From: Martinezella hainanensis
GTDB taxonomy: Bacteria; Pseudomonadota; Alphaproteobacteria; Rhizobiales; Rhizobiaceae
Direction of reading: 5' to 3'
DNA: 64,000 nt
Assembly (NCBI RefSeq): GCF_900094555.1
Contig: NZ_FMAC01000001.1
Location: forward strand, 496,001-560,000
Shown: positions 16,886-25,246 of the stretch, in pieces
How the letters are laid out: the number at the start of each line of letters is the position of its first letter
Position numbering within the stretch: position 1 is the stretch's first letter
The notes under the pieces: model-generated
Database searches by the model: none
What the model was told of the DNA's origin: nothing
The model's input: the letters and a program-made list of their open reading frames with translations, nothing else
Position numbers and translations under genes: made by a program

Positions 16886-17392
16886 TTGATTACTTTGCGT
16901 GCGGAAAAGCCTGAGGATATCGATGACATTCGCCAAATCATCACCGCAGCATTCAAGGGCGCGGCGCATAGCTCCGGCACGGAGGCAGCGATCGTTGACG
17001 CTCTGCGAACTGCCGGTGCGCTGACCCTTTCCCTCGTCGCTCTCGATAATAGTAGTGGCGAGATCGTCGGCCACCTGGCATTTTCCCCTGTCACGATCGG
17101 GTCTGGAATTCCGGGATGGTTCGGCCTCGGGCCTGTATCGGTCCGACCCAACCGGCAGGGACAAGGTATCGGAAAGCAGCTGATCGAAAGCGGGCTGGCG
17201 CAGCTCAGAGAACGGGGCGCAAGCGGCTGCGTCGTTCTCGGAGATCCGCATTATTACATCCGCTTCGGTTTCGTGAGTGATCCCGCTCTGCGATACGCCG
17301 ACGTGCCGCCCGAATATTTTCAACGGATCGTATTCAAGGGAACACCGCCCATTGGCGCCGTTGCGTATCACCCAGGGTTTGATGCCGGCTAA
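16886..17392 (+). CDS. GNAT N-acetyltransferase, YhbS-like
   Basis: A 168-residue acetyltransferase of the GNAT fold, which transfers acetyl groups from acetyl-CoA. The acetyl-CoA binding motif A is visible as LGPVSVRPNRQGQGIGKQLI, followed by the YhbS-type CVVLGDPHYYIRFGF. I chose the TTG at 16886 because GGAAGG precedes it and the protein then begins with ITLRAEKPED, the usual start of this family; an upstream ATG at 16808 would add an unlikely extension. It lies between the regulator pseudogene and the tRNA gene. The acceptor substrate is unknown. Confidence 0.82.
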   Translation: MITLRAEKPEDIDDIRQIITAAFKGAAHSSGTEAAIVDALRTAGALTLSLVALDNSSGEIVGHLAFSPVTIGSGIPGWFGLGPVSVRPNRQGQGIGKQLIESGLAQLRERGASGCVVLGDPHYYIRFGFVSDPALRYADVPPEYFQRIVFKGTPPIGAVAYHPGFDAG

Positions 17393-17406
17393 ATATATAG
17401 GGGAAA

Positions 17407-17482
17407 TGGTGGGCCCGGAGGGACTCGAACCCCCAACCAAGCGGTTATGAGCCGCCGGCTCTAACCATTGAGCTACAGGCCC
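17407..17482 (-). tRNA. tRNA-Ile2 (anticodon CAU)
   Basis: A complete cloverleaf of 76 bases including an encoded CCA. The acceptor stem is GGGCCTG with its partner CGGGCCC. The anticodon loop CTCATAA has anticodon CAU on a GCGG/CCGC stem, and the T loop is GGTTCGAGTCC. The anticodon arm (GGCGGCTCATAACCGCTTGG) closely resembles the minor isoleucine tRNA of E. coli (ileX) rather than elongator or initiator methionine tRNA. It should therefore be modified to lysidine by TilS and read AUA. It is on the opposite strand to its neighbours. Confidence 0.93.
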
Positions 17483-17644
17483 GGCGCAAGAAAAGACTCC
17501 GCGCTCGCGACTCCGGAGCAATGGTTCCCCGAAGACGACTTGGCTCTAACCCAATTTCTGTTTTCCGACAAGGGACTGCCGTAATACCTTCACAATCAAT
17601 CCGCAAAAGCGGATCTCGAGGGATTATCAACCAAGGAACGAACC

Positions 17645-18388
17645 ATGCTTCTGACGAAAACCAGAGATTTTGCTCTTGCCGCTCTTGTCAGCGCCACTTT
17701 CTTCGTGCCTGCGGCTGGAGCTTTTGCCGAAGATGCCAAGCCGCGCGAGGCGGTCATCACCGTCACCGGCGAGGGACATGCAACCATTGCACCCGACATG
17801 GCCGTGGTGACGCTGTCGGTTGTCCAGCAGGCGAAGGCGGCCCAGGATGCGCTCGATCAGAACAACAAGGCCATGGGCGCCGTTTTGGCGACGTTGAAGG
17901 AGAGCGGCATCGCCGAGCGCGACCTGCAGACCTCCGGCTTTTCCATTCAGCCGCAATATACCTATCCGAACGACAAGGACGGCCATAACCAGCCACCGGT
18001 TCTGACCGGCTATCAGGTGACCAACGGCCTGACCATTCGTGTGCGTGACCTCTCCAAGCTCGGTAGCTTGCTCGATCAGGCCGTCAAGCTCGGCATCAAT
18101 CAGGGCGGCAATATCGAGTTCACCAACGACAAGCCGGATTCCGCGCTTGAAGAAGCGCGCAAGAAGGCGGTCGCCGATGCTGCGGCCAAGGCGAAAACCC
18201 TGACCGATGCCGCCGGCGTCAAGCTTGGTCGCGTCGTTGCCATCCACGAGGGTGGCGTTGCAACGCCGCCGCAGCCCTACATGCGCGCCATGGCCGCATC
18301 CGCGCCGATGGACAAAGCCGTTCCCGTCGCAACCGGCGAGAACGAATATAACGCATCGGTGAGCATCACCTACGCGATCCAGCAATAG
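17645..18388 (+). CDS. Periplasmic SIMPL-domain (DUF541) protein
   Basis: A 247-residue exported protein. The signal peptide covers residues about 1-28 (hydrophobic LAALVSATFFVPAAGAFA, with cleavage expected after AFA). The mature part is a single SIMPL domain, starting ITVTGEGHATIAPDMAVVTL and containing GYQVTNGLTIRVRDL and ARKKAVADAAAKAKTL. Bacterial SIMPL proteins such as BP26/YggE are periplasmic oligomers linked to oxidative stress, with unknown biochemistry. AAGGA precedes the ATG. It stands alone after the tRNA gene and is followed by two hairpins. Confidence 0.88.
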   Translation: MLLTKTRDFALAALVSATFFVPAAGAFAEDAKPREAVITVTGEGHATIAPDMAVVTLSVVQQAKAAQDALDQNNKAMGAVLATLKESGIAERDLQTSGFSIQPQYTYPNDKDGHNQPPVLTGYQVTNGLTIRVRDLSKLGSLLDQAVKLGINQGGNIEFTNDKPDSALEEARKKAVADAAAKAKTLTDAAGVKLGRVVAIHEGGVATPPQPYMRAMAASAPMDKAVPVATGENEYNASVSITYAIQQ

Positions 18389-18397
18389 CCAAAACAA

Positions 18398-18442
18398 AAC
18401 CGCCCTTCGCTCAAATCCAATAAGGTCGAGCAAAGAGCGGTT
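18398..18442 (+). terminator. Imperfect long hairpin after the SIMPL gene
   Basis: AACCGCCCTTCGCTC pairs with GAGCAAAGAGCGGTT over 15 positions with two non-Watson-Crick pairs, starting 10 bases after the stop codon. There is no good T run, so it may act together with the perfect hairpin at 18483-18509. Confidence 0.5.
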
Positions 18443-18482
18443 CCGCGGCCCCCGCCAAAAAGGCGAAAAGGTCAGAAAATGA

Positions 18483-18509
18483 AAAGCGGGCGCCTCAGGC
18501 GCCCGCTTT
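18483..18509. terminator. Perfect bidirectional terminator hairpin
   Basis: AAAGCGGGCGCC and GGCGCCCGCTTT form a perfect 12-bp stem around a 3-base loop, with A/T tracts on both sides. It lies between the convergent SIMPL gene and the small secreted-protein gene ending at 18515 and can terminate both. Confidence 0.85.
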
Positions 18510-18514
18510 GCCTA

Positions 18515-18853
18515 TCAGCGGCCTAGCAGCGGGCAACCGCGAACATTGGCAAACATCATCGTATCCGGCCCGCGCCGGCCGAAACCATCAACGACGACGC
18601 GGCGCGGCGTCACGTCCACGACGCGGGCGCGGCGCAGACCATAGCTGCGAGCAACATCCACGGCCTGCCGAGGATCACAGCCACGACGATCAAAGCGCGG
18701 CGGCGGGCGATCATAATCCGGCGGTGGGGGGCGATGACGGCCCGGGTTGACATAGATATCCACACCCTGTGCGGCGGCAAAATCCACCGTGCCCGACAAC
18801 GCAGTCACTGCGACGCAGGCGGCGACCCCCAACCTTGCCAACATTTGTTTCAT
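18515..18853 (-). CDS. Small secreted protein, paralogue of 19103-19414
   Basis: A 112-residue exported protein. The signal peptide spans about residues 1-29 (LGVAACVAVTALSGTVDFAA). A proline/arginine-rich spacer follows, then a domain with CDPRQAVDVARSYGLRRARV, VTPRRVVVDGFGRRGPD and a terminal RGCPLLGR. Two cysteines could form a disulfide. I chose the ATG at 18853 because GGAG lies 7 bases before it and it begins directly with the signal sequence. The domain is repeated in the neighbouring gene, so the pair arose by tandem duplication. The function is unknown. Confidence 0.75.
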   Translation of the reverse strand: MKQMLARLGVAACVAVTALSGTVDFAAAQGVDIYVNPGRHRPPPPDYDRPPPRFDRRGCDPRQAVDVARSYGLRRARVVDVTPRRVVVDGFGRRGPDTMMFANVRGCPLLGR

Positions 18854-19021
18854 TATGTTCTCCATGAAGCAGAAGGCTTCTCTCTCATGCCTGCAATATT
18901 TGCTGAGCGAGTGCCCGAGAGGTAACGGCGCTATGCTGAATGAGCCCAGAATCAGGCATTCATCCACTATTCAGCTACATTGAACGCTAAAGGGAAACCA
19001 GACGCCCAATAATAGCACAAC

Positions 19022-19058
19022 ATAAAAAATAAAGCCGCCTCCCTTTCGGAAGCGGCTT
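19022..19058 (-). terminator. Rho-independent terminator of the 19103-19414 gene
   Basis: On the minus strand AAGCCGC and GCGGCTT form the outer stem of a hairpin with a GAAA-type loop, followed by TTATTTTTT. It lies 45 bases downstream of the stop codon. Confidence 0.75.
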
Positions 19059-19102
19059 CGAATCCATCGAATAGATGTGGAAAACTTGGGGGAGCGCTGC
19101 GA

Positions 19103-19414
19103 TCAGCGGCGGATCAGTGGGCAACCCGGTGCATTGGCGAAGACAACGCGATCAGGACCCCGACGACCGAACCCTTCGACAACAACGCGGCGCGGCGTGA
19201 CATTGTCGATGCGGGCACGGCGCAGGCCCATGTCGCGTGCTTTCTCGACGGCGAGGCGCGGCGAGCACATGCGACCGCGTCCATGTCCATGGTCATAACG
19301 AGCCTCCTGGATACCCGGGTGGAAATCGTTGGCGGAGGCCGTGACGGCCGTTGCGGAAATGGCACCGAGCGCGATGATGGCTGCAATACCTGCCTTGGCG
19401 AAAAGATTGGTCAT
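19103..19414 (-). CDS. Small secreted protein, paralogue of 18515-18853
   Basis: A 103-residue exported protein with a signal peptide (about residues 1-28, AGIAAIIALGAISATAVTAS) and a short His/Gly-rich linker. The C-terminal domain, from CSPRLAVEKARDMGLRRARI through VTPRRVVVEGFGRRGPD to APGCPLIRR, parallels the paralogue closely. The shared GFGRRGPD core and the two cysteines define a small family I cannot name. AAGGAG precedes the ATG and a terminator follows, so it is monocistronic. It is probably periplasmic or extracellular. Confidence 0.78.
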   Translation of the reverse strand: MTNLFAKAGIAAIIALGAISATAVTASANDFHPGIQEARYDHGHGRGRMCSPRLAVEKARDMGLRRARIDNVTPRRVVVEGFGRRGPDRVVFANAPGCPLIRR

Positions 19415-19580
19415 GGTGCTTCTCCTTCAAATCCTTGCTACGGATCGTTACAATCCCGTATCGGCCAATACCTTTGGGATTGAGGCCACGTTAGGTCGGC
19501 CAAGCTGAACCGAACGCGAATTGTCCGTTCAGATTGTATTCATGACAGTTAACAACCGGTTGACGCAAAAATACCGGAGA

Positions 19581-20006
19581 TCAGCTGGAAAGGTGCAGCA
19601 CGATTTCGCGCCGATGCGGCCGGTCGCGATGCTCGAAGAGATAGATGCCCTGCCAGGTGCCGAGCACCAGCCGGCCGTGCATCACCGGAATGCCGATCGA
19701 GACCTGCATCAGCGCCGCCTTGATATGCGCCGGCATATCGTCCGGTCCCTCCATCGTGTGCACGATCCAGCGCATCGAGGGATCGGACGATGGCGGCACG
19801 AGCCGGCTGAAGAAGGCCTTGAGATCAGTCTTCACATCAGGATCGGCGTTTTCCTGAATAAGGAGGGAACAGGAAGTGTGGCGGACGAAAACAGTCAGAA
19901 GCCCTTCGCCACCGGGCGCCGCGGTACGAACAAATTCCGTCGCCTTATCGGTGAATTCGTAGAGCCCCTGGCCATGGGTCGAGAGCGTGACAACGGTTTG
20001 TGGCAT
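19581..20006 (-). CDS. YjbQ/UPF0047 family protein
   Basis: A 141-residue single-domain protein of the YjbQ family (old name UPF0047), with the hallmark VRHTSCSLLIQENADPDV near the middle and WQGIYLFEHRDRPHRR near the end. The conserved histidines form a metal site. Members are annotated as secondary thiamine-phosphate synthase on the basis of weak activity, and the true role is unsettled. Full length for the family. No operon partner is evident. Confidence 0.88.
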   Translation of the reverse strand: MPQTVVTLSTHGQGLYEFTDKATEFVRTAAPGGEGLLTVFVRHTSCSLLIQENADPDVKTDLKAFFSRLVPPSSDPSMRWIVHTMEGPDDMPAHIKAALMQVSIGIPVMHGRLVLGTWQGIYLFEHRDRPHRREIVLHLSS

Positions 20007-20088
20007 GGCATTCCCCGAGCATGGCGATTGCGATCCGCATCAGGTCGGGCGCAGTGGCCTGAATGTCAAGTCCGGCCACTGCTCCGGA

Positions 20089-20442
20089 TTATAGCTCAAT
20101 GGCGATCTTGAAGCCGCCGTAGATCATGCGTTTGCCATCAAAGGGCATGTTTTCCATGTCGTCCTTCAAACGCGGATCGGCCATGACCTTCGCCAATATC
20201 GCATCACGGCTCTCCCGCGATTCGTAGGTGATCCATGAGAACACCACGATCTCGTCTTCCGTTGCCTGCACGGCACGCGGAAAAGACGTGAGTTCGCCAT
20301 AGGGCACATCGTCGCCTATGGCCTCGACATAGCTGAGCGCGCCATGCTCCCGCCAGACATCCCCGGCCCGGCGCGCTTGCGCCTTGTATGCTTCAATCTT
20401 GTCTTTCGGCACGGCAAGGATGAAACCATCGACATAGGACAT
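20089..20442 (-). CDS. DUF1428 family protein
   Basis: A 117-residue ferredoxin-like (dimeric alpha/beta barrel) protein of family DUF1428. It begins MSYVDGFILAVPKDKIEAY and ends with MPFDGKRMIYGGFK, both typical of the family. The ATG at 20442 has GAGGAGG just before it; upstream ATGs in the same frame would add unrelated sequence. The function is unknown. It is divergent from the acetyltransferase gene that starts 145 bases away, so the two probably share a control region. Confidence 0.85.
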   Translation of the reverse strand: MSYVDGFILAVPKDKIEAYKAQARRAGDVWREHGALSYVEAIGDDVPYGELTSFPRAVQATEDEIVVFSWITYESRESRDAILAKVMADPRLKDDMENMPFDGKRMIYGGFKIAIEL

Positions 20443-20586
20443 TTCTGCCTCCTCTGTTCTATGTTCACTTTTAAAGGACGATTGACGGCAACCAGATCCG
20501 ACATTGGCTGTGGATATTTCCCGCACACCATCTCGCCGGTCCGAAACGATACCGAATTCACTGAACGATCCCGCGGAGGATTGCCA

Positions 20587-20979
20587 ATGACGATAGAATA
20601 CCAGAATGATCCGAAGCTCGAAAATGAGGCGCTCAATGCCCTGTGGGCAACCGCATGGAACAGCCCCTCTCCGCGGGATTTTCAGCCCATTCTCTCCCGA
20701 AACCTCGCGCATGTGGGTGCATTCGCGGGCGCAAGGCTAGTGGGTTTCGTCAATGTCGCGTGGGACGGTGGCATTCATGCCTTCATTCTCGACACCTGCG
20801 TCGATCCGGATTTTCGGCGAAGAGGTATCGCAAGCGCTCTGGTCGAGCGCGCGAAAATTCTGGCCCGCGAACGCGGCGCGGAATGGCTGCATGTCGATTT
20901 CGAACCGCATCTCACCGGCTTTTATCGAAGGCTCGGTTTTGCTCCCACTGAGGCCGGCCTCATCCGGCTGAGCGATTGA
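20587..20979 (+). CDS. GNAT N-acetyltransferase
   Basis: A 130-residue GNAT-fold acetyltransferase. The acetyl-CoA binding motif is LDTCVDPDFRRRGIASALVE (residues about 71-90), followed by EWLHVDFEPHLTGFYRRLGF, a typical motif B ending. CGGAGG lies before the ATG at 20587. It is short but complete for minimal GNAT enzymes. It is divergent from the DUF1428 gene and convergent with the LysR gene, with only 13 bases between the stops. The acceptor is unknown. Confidence 0.85.
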   Translation: MTIEYQNDPKLENEALNALWATAWNSPSPRDFQPILSRNLAHVGAFAGARLVGFVNVAWDGGIHAFILDTCVDPDFRRRGIASALVERAKILARERGAEWLHVDFEPHLTGFYRRLGFAPTEAGLIRLSD

Positions 20980-20992
20980 CGGACATCCTGTG

Positions 20993-21919
20993 CTAGCTTG
21001 GCGACCGGACCTGCGAGAGCAGCCAGCTGCGGAATAGAGCCGCGGCCGGGTTCAACAGGGCATTCGGCGGATAGACCAGATTGTAGCTGACGGCAGCCGG
21101 CTGCACTTCCACAAAACATCTGACCAGCTTTTTCTCGGCGAGATCGCGTGCCACCAGCGAGCTTCGGACGAGAGCGAAGCCACGGCCCTGCCGGCAAGCC
21201 TCCAGCATCTCCGCGAGGGAATTGAACAAGGGTGCCTCCTCGACTGCCCGTGCAATGTCGAAATGCGGATTCGCTTCGCCATCCAGCCCACTGGTGATCT
21301 GCTCGTACCAGCGCTGCCAGTCGAGGCTCGTATGCGGCATCCCGGCATATCGCAGAAGCGGAGCAGCCCTTATGGCTTGGCGCGGCGGCAGTCGCGCGGA
21401 TAAATCGGGTGAACTGACGACAAGCTCCTCATCCGTCAGCAGCTCCTCCTGCGTGAGACCAGTTTCGGCGCGGCCGAGCCAGATCGCCAGATCGACGCCA
21501 CCAGGCTGGAAATCCGGACGCTGATAACCCACGGCCATCTTTACCTCGATCTCCGGATGATGCTGGCAGAAATCCGGCAAGCGCACCGCCAGCCACTGGC
21601 TGGAAAATTCTGGTGAGACGGAGACCGCAACGCTGCGAACCGAAATACTCGCACGCGCATGATAAAGCGCCGTTTCCAATTCGAAAATCGTACCGGCAAC
21701 TGCGGGATGCAGGCGGGCGCCCAGGGGCGTCAGCCGCGCGCCGTTTCGGCCTCTGTCGAACAACCGCCCTCCGATCCATCCTTCGAGCTGCGCGAGCTGA
21801 TGGCTGACGGCCGTCTGCGTCTGCCCGATCCGCTCAGCGGCGCGACCGAAGCCGCCGGTCTCGGCAATGGCGCAGAATGTCTGAAGCACCGAGAGCGGTG
21901 GTAGCGGTCTCTTTCCCAT
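20993..21919 (-). CDS. LysR-family transcriptional regulator, GcvA-like
   Basis: A 308-residue LysR-type regulator. The N-terminal winged helix-turn-helix (about 6-65) has LSVLQTFCAIAETGGFGRAA and IGQTQTAVSHQLAQLEGWIG. The effector domain starts SVAVSVSPEFSSQWLAVRLP, the pattern of GcvA-like members. AGGGA precedes the ATG. It is divergent from a small DUF1127-like gene at 22017, the only adjacent candidate for a divergently controlled target. The effector is unknown. Confidence 0.88.
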   Translation of the reverse strand: MGKRPLPPLSVLQTFCAIAETGGFGRAAERIGQTQTAVSHQLAQLEGWIGGRLFDRGRNGARLTPLGARLHPAVAGTIFELETALYHARASISVRSVAVSVSPEFSSQWLAVRLPDFCQHHPEIEVKMAVGYQRPDFQPGGVDLAIWLGRAETGLTQEELLTDEELVVSSPDLSARLPPRQAIRAAPLLRYAGMPHTSLDWQRWYEQITSGLDGEANPHFDIARAVEEAPLFNSLAEMLEACRQGRGFALVRSSLVARDLAEKKLVRCFVEVQPAAVSYNLVYPPNALLNPAAALFRSWLLSQVRSPS

Positions 21920-22016
21920 GAAAATCCCTCATGCTTCATAGCGCAAGGTTTCATTATACATCACCATATTGGGGGCGTATCTCTCTATTGACGAAATACT
22001 TCGAGGTCAGAGATAG

Positions 22017-22211
22017 ATGAACATTCTTCATATTAACAGCTTGCAACACTGGGTCATGCGGCTCCTGATCCGACAAGGCGGCACGGAACGACGATCGCAT
22101 ATCGAAGGCGGCCGGAAGCGAGACATGCTATCTCAGGCAAACCAACATCTGCTGCGGGATGTAGGGATGAGCAACCCTATGGAAGAGCGCCCCAATGATA
22201 GACGTCGCTAG
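22017..22211 (+). CDS. Small DUF1127-like protein
   Basis: A 64-residue basic protein whose C-terminal half (LSQANQHLLRDVGMSNP) matches the DUF1127 hallmark of a helix ending in LLRDIG. DUF1127 proteins are arginine-rich small proteins, some of which bind RNA and affect sRNA turnover or phosphate and carbon metabolism in Agrobacterium. The N-terminal half is degenerate compared with typical members. It is divergent from the LysR gene, and its stop overlaps the convergent MFS gene by 4 bases. Confidence 0.58.
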   Translation: MNILHINSLQHWVMRLLIRQGGTERRSHIEGGRKRDMLSQANQHLLRDVGMSNPMEERPNDRRR

Positions 22212-23437
22212 CCTCTGAGCGTCTTTACTCTGGTCAGGTCCGGAAAGAGACGCATCCAGAGCAGCACCACGACAATGGTCCCGACGCCGCCAACAATGCC
22301 GGTCAACACAGGTCCAAGTGCACCGGCAAGCATCCCCGACTCGAATTCACCGAGCTGGTTGGATGTGCCGATGAAGAGCGAATTCACGGCGTTGACGCGG
22401 CCGCGCATGGCATCGGGCGTCAAGAGCTGCACGAGCGAACTGCGCACAACGACGCTGACGGTATCGGAAGCGCCGACAACGAAGAGCGCGGCGACCGAAA
22501 GGACGATGTTGCTCGACAGCGAGAAGATGATAGTCGCGACCCCGAAGATGAGCACGGCAAACAGCATCTTCTTGCCGACATCGCTCTGCAGCGGCCGGCG
22601 TGCCAGCCAGATCGACATGACAAGTGCGCCGATCGCCGGGGCAGCACGCAGCAAGCCCAATCCCCAGGGTCCGGCATGCAGAATATCGCGCGCAAACATC
22701 GGCAGCAGCGCCGTGGCTCCGCCCAGCAGCACCGCGAAGAGATCAAGCGAGATCGTCCCCAACATGACCGGACGGCTCTTGATAAAGGAGACGCCGGCAA
22801 AGACTGAACTCAGCGTTACCGGCTCGCGCGACGACGGCTGCTCCCGTTCGACCTGGATCGATATGACGTTGATGCTCGCAATAACATAAAGTGCAGCGGA
22901 AACGGCAAACGGTGCGACAGGGCTAGCACCATAGAGCAGACCGCCGAGCGACGGCCCGATGATGAAAGCCGTCTGCATCATCGAGGTCGAGGTCGCGATG
23001 GCAACCTGCAGCAGCGACGACGGCACGATGTTCGGCAAAAGCGCCGCCATGGTCGGACGCTCGAAGGCCGTCGCCGCACCCATGACCGCAACGGCGGCCA
23101 GGATGCCGGCAGGCCCTATCCAATGCTGCCAGACGGCGACAGCCAATACCAGCGCCGTCAGCGCCTCGATCAATTGGCAGGCAAGACCGATGCGGCGCCG
23201 GTCGAACCGATCGGCGACATGGCCGACAACGAAGGTAAGGATGACCATCGGCAGAAACTGGCAGAAGCCGACGAGGCCAAGAAAGAAGGCGCTATGGGTC
23301 TGGTCGTAGATCATCCAGCCCATGGCAACAGTCACCGACTGAAAACCTATCGAGGAAAAGACACGCGACGCAGCGAACGAACGATAGCCGGGGTGACCGA
23401 GCACGCTTGGCCGGTCAAGGTTCTGCAGGGTATCCAT
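22208..23437 (-). CDS. MFS transporter, EntS/MFS_3 type
   Basis: A 409-residue major facilitator with about 12 hydrophobic segments. The family loop motif between helices 2 and 3 is GHVADRFDRRRIGLACQ, and AFERPTMAALLPNIVP, typical of the EntS/MFS_3 group, is present. Relatives export siderophores, macrolides or other small molecules, and the substrate here cannot be told. I chose the ATG at 23437 over 23485 because the longer version only adds a basic stretch. It shares its strand with the B3/4-domain gene upstream. Confidence 0.85.
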   Translation of the reverse strand: MDTLQNLDRPSVLGHPGYRSFAASRVFSSIGFQSVTVAMGWMIYDQTHSAFFLGLVGFCQFLPMVILTFVVGHVADRFDRRRIGLACQLIEALTALVLAVAVWQHWIGPAGILAAVAVMGAATAFERPTMAALLPNIVPSSLLQVAIATSTSMMQTAFIIGPSLGGLLYGASPVAPFAVSAALYVIASINVISIQVEREQPSSREPVTLSSVFAGVSFIKSRPVMLGTISLDLFAVLLGGATALLPMFARDILHAGPWGLGLLRAAPAIGALVMSIWLARRPLQSDVGKKMLFAVLIFGVATIIFSLSSNIVLSVAALFVVGASDTVSVVVRSSLVQLLTPDAMRGRVNAVNSLFIGTSNQLGEFESGMLAGALGPVLTGIVGGVGTIVVVLLWMRLFPDLTRVKTLRG

Positions 23438-23531
23438 GAGCCTTCTTCGTCTGCCGGTACGGACGCTCGCAGACATGCTTCTCAACAGTCGGAAATTCTA
23501 CAGTCCCTGCTCTGCCTGAACACGCCTTCTG

Positions 23532-24263
23532 TCAATCTGGTTTTTGCTGCAGTTGCAAATTCATCGCGGACGACAGATCAAATCGCGGTGAAGACGGGCC
23601 GAGAAGCCCCTGCCTGGCCTCGATCGACCAGATGGCTGCCAATTCCGCAGCGATCGCGTCGATCAGCGTCGCAACATCGCTACCTGCCGAATCGTGCAAT
23701 GCCTCAGCGACGATGAGCGCCGAATGTGTATCATTGCGTACCGCCGACAGGCCACTTTGGCGATTGGTCCAGCGTCGGGCATGCGCCTGCCCTGCTCCAT
23801 CGGCAAAGATCACCTCCCTCGCCTCGGGATGCTCCGTCTCACCGGAAAAGGTCAAATAGGATTCGCTACCACTCGCATGCCGCACTTCGAGATCGCCAGA
23901 TATTTTCGCGAGATCGAAAACAGCGATGGGAATGGCGAAAGCGATCGAAATGGCATTGCAGAGGTCGACAAGCGGATGCAGCCGCGGCAACGACCCTTCC
24001 TGGCGAAAGCGGCGCAAGAGAGCTTCGGATGCACAGCGATATTGCGTCGGCTTCAGGCCCATCTTGGAGAAACTCCGCCGCCAGGCCTGGATTTCTGCCA
24101 TCTCGCCCTCAGGGCCTTGCATCAGCCGATCTGCGGCGATCGCATGATATCCGGCGATCCGATCGCCGACATCAACAGTCGAGGTAATCCCTTCGGCGAA
24201 CAACACGCCGGGAACCAGCTCGGGAAACTCGCTCCACATCTCGTTCGAATGGCGGAAAAACAT
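23532..24263 (-). CDS. B3/4 domain protein (PheT-like tRNA-binding fold)
   Basis: A 243-residue stand-alone B3/4 domain protein, the domain otherwise found in the beta subunit of phenylalanyl-tRNA synthetase. Characteristic parts are QAWRRSFSKMGLKPTQYRCA, LLRRFRQEGSLPRLHPLVDL and VRNDTHSALIVAEAL. Free-standing members are suspected to edit mischarged tRNA or bind amino acids, without firm proof. AAGGAG precedes the ATG. It lies 94 bases upstream of the MFS gene on the same strand and may be cotranscribed with it. Confidence 0.85.
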   Translation of the reverse strand: MFFRHSNEMWSEFPELVPGVLFAEGITSTVDVGDRIAGYHAIAADRLMQGPEGEMAEIQAWRRSFSKMGLKPTQYRCASEALLRRFRQEGSLPRLHPLVDLCNAISIAFAIPIAVFDLAKISGDLEVRHASGSESYLTFSGETEHPEAREVIFADGAGQAHARRWTNRQSGLSAVRNDTHSALIVAEALHDSAGSDVATLIDAIAAELAAIWSIEARQGLLGPSSPRFDLSSAMNLQLQQKPD

Positions 24264-24344
24264 GGCATCTCCTTATGGGTATCTGCTTGGCGCAGCAGAA
24301 AACCCCGTCATCGTCCTCCGGTCTTGAATAAAATTGCAGAAGCT

Positions 24345-25151
24345 TCAGCCGATGGCGGCCGCATAGGCGCCGGGCGAAACGCCGAAATTGCGGACGAAAA
24401 GGCGCGTCATGTGGCTCTGGTCGGAAAAGCCGCTGGCAAAGGCCGCTTCCGCGAGGGATGTGCCGGCCGCAATCAGCCGCCGTGCTTCGTTAATGCGGCG
24501 CTGCATGAGGTAGGCATGGGGCGTCAGACCCGTCGCCCTGGTGAAAGCACGCAGGAACCGGAAGTGGCTCAAGCCGCACAACTCCGCCAGCTCGGCAAGG
24601 GTCAGGGGAGCAGCAGGATCGTCATCGATCAGCTCACACGCCCGGTTGATATCAGCCGGAACGGCATCCGCACGCAAACCGCCCGTTCCTTCACGCATCA
24701 CGGCAGCGAGGAGCGACAGCAGCAGCCCATCCCGCAAGAGGGAACCCTCAGTCACCTCTTCAATTAGGAGCGAAAACAGGGCCTTGAATTGCCCGGCCAT
24801 CTTGCAATCACGCATGACAGGCGACGGGAATTCCATCGCACCGAACTTGCCTTCACTGACATCGCGCAACAGATCGCCAATCAGCCGGGGATCGAAATAG
24901 AGCATGGACCAGGCGCGGCTTTCGCCGACAGGCATGCCGTCATGCACCTCGTTCGGGTTGACACTGATGACGTCCCCGGCCTCGGCCTGCACCATCCCTC
25001 GCCCGCTGAGTGAAACCTGCGCGCCAGCCTCGACAACCCCAATGCCGAACTGATCATGCGTATGCTTGGGGAAGCTGTGGCCGGTTTCGGCCCGGACTGC
25101 CTCGATGCCGGCAAGGCGAGAGCGGTATATTCGGAATTGGCCTGACTTCAT
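24345..25151 (-). CDS. AraC-family transcriptional regulator
   Basis: A 268-residue AraC regulator. The N-terminal cupin-type ligand domain (about 1-150) contains HSFPKHTHDQFGIGVVEAG and NPNEVHDGMP. The C-terminal double helix-turn-helix has LAELCGLSHFRFLRAFTRAT and AAFASGFSDQSHMTRLF. I chose the ATG at 25151 because the protein then begins directly with the cupin domain. It lies downstream of the EamA transporter on the same strand, with 95 bases between. AraC members of this cupin type often control such exporters, so it may regulate that neighbour. Confidence 0.87.
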   Translation of the reverse strand: MKSGQFRIYRSRLAGIEAVRAETGHSFPKHTHDQFGIGVVEAGAQVSLSGRGMVQAEAGDVISVNPNEVHDGMPVGESRAWSMLYFDPRLIGDLLRDVSEGKFGAMEFPSPVMRDCKMAGQFKALFSLLIEEVTEGSLLRDGLLLSLLAAVMREGTGGLRADAVPADINRACELIDDDPAAPLTLAELAELCGLSHFRFLRAFTRATGLTPHAYLMQRRINEARRLIAAGTSLAEAAFASGFSDQSHMTRLFVRNFGVSPGAYAAAIG

Positions 25152-25246
25152 CAATATCGCCTTCCATACCGCCAGTATCGCCACGCCAGCGATGGCATCG
25201 CCTCCAATGCGGCAATGTTGCTCGCCAACAATCTGGAATCAACGCT

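Noticed and set aside
17407..17482. tRNA-Ile2 as the prophage attachment site
   Set aside because: The last credible phage gene ends near 7.6 kb, about 10 kb away, and no duplicate tRNA 3' end is seen in the window.
18398..19058. Hairpins near the secreted-protein pair as a CRISPR array
   Set aside because: The palindromes differ in sequence, are few, and behave as terminators; no regularly spaced repeats occur anywhere in the window.
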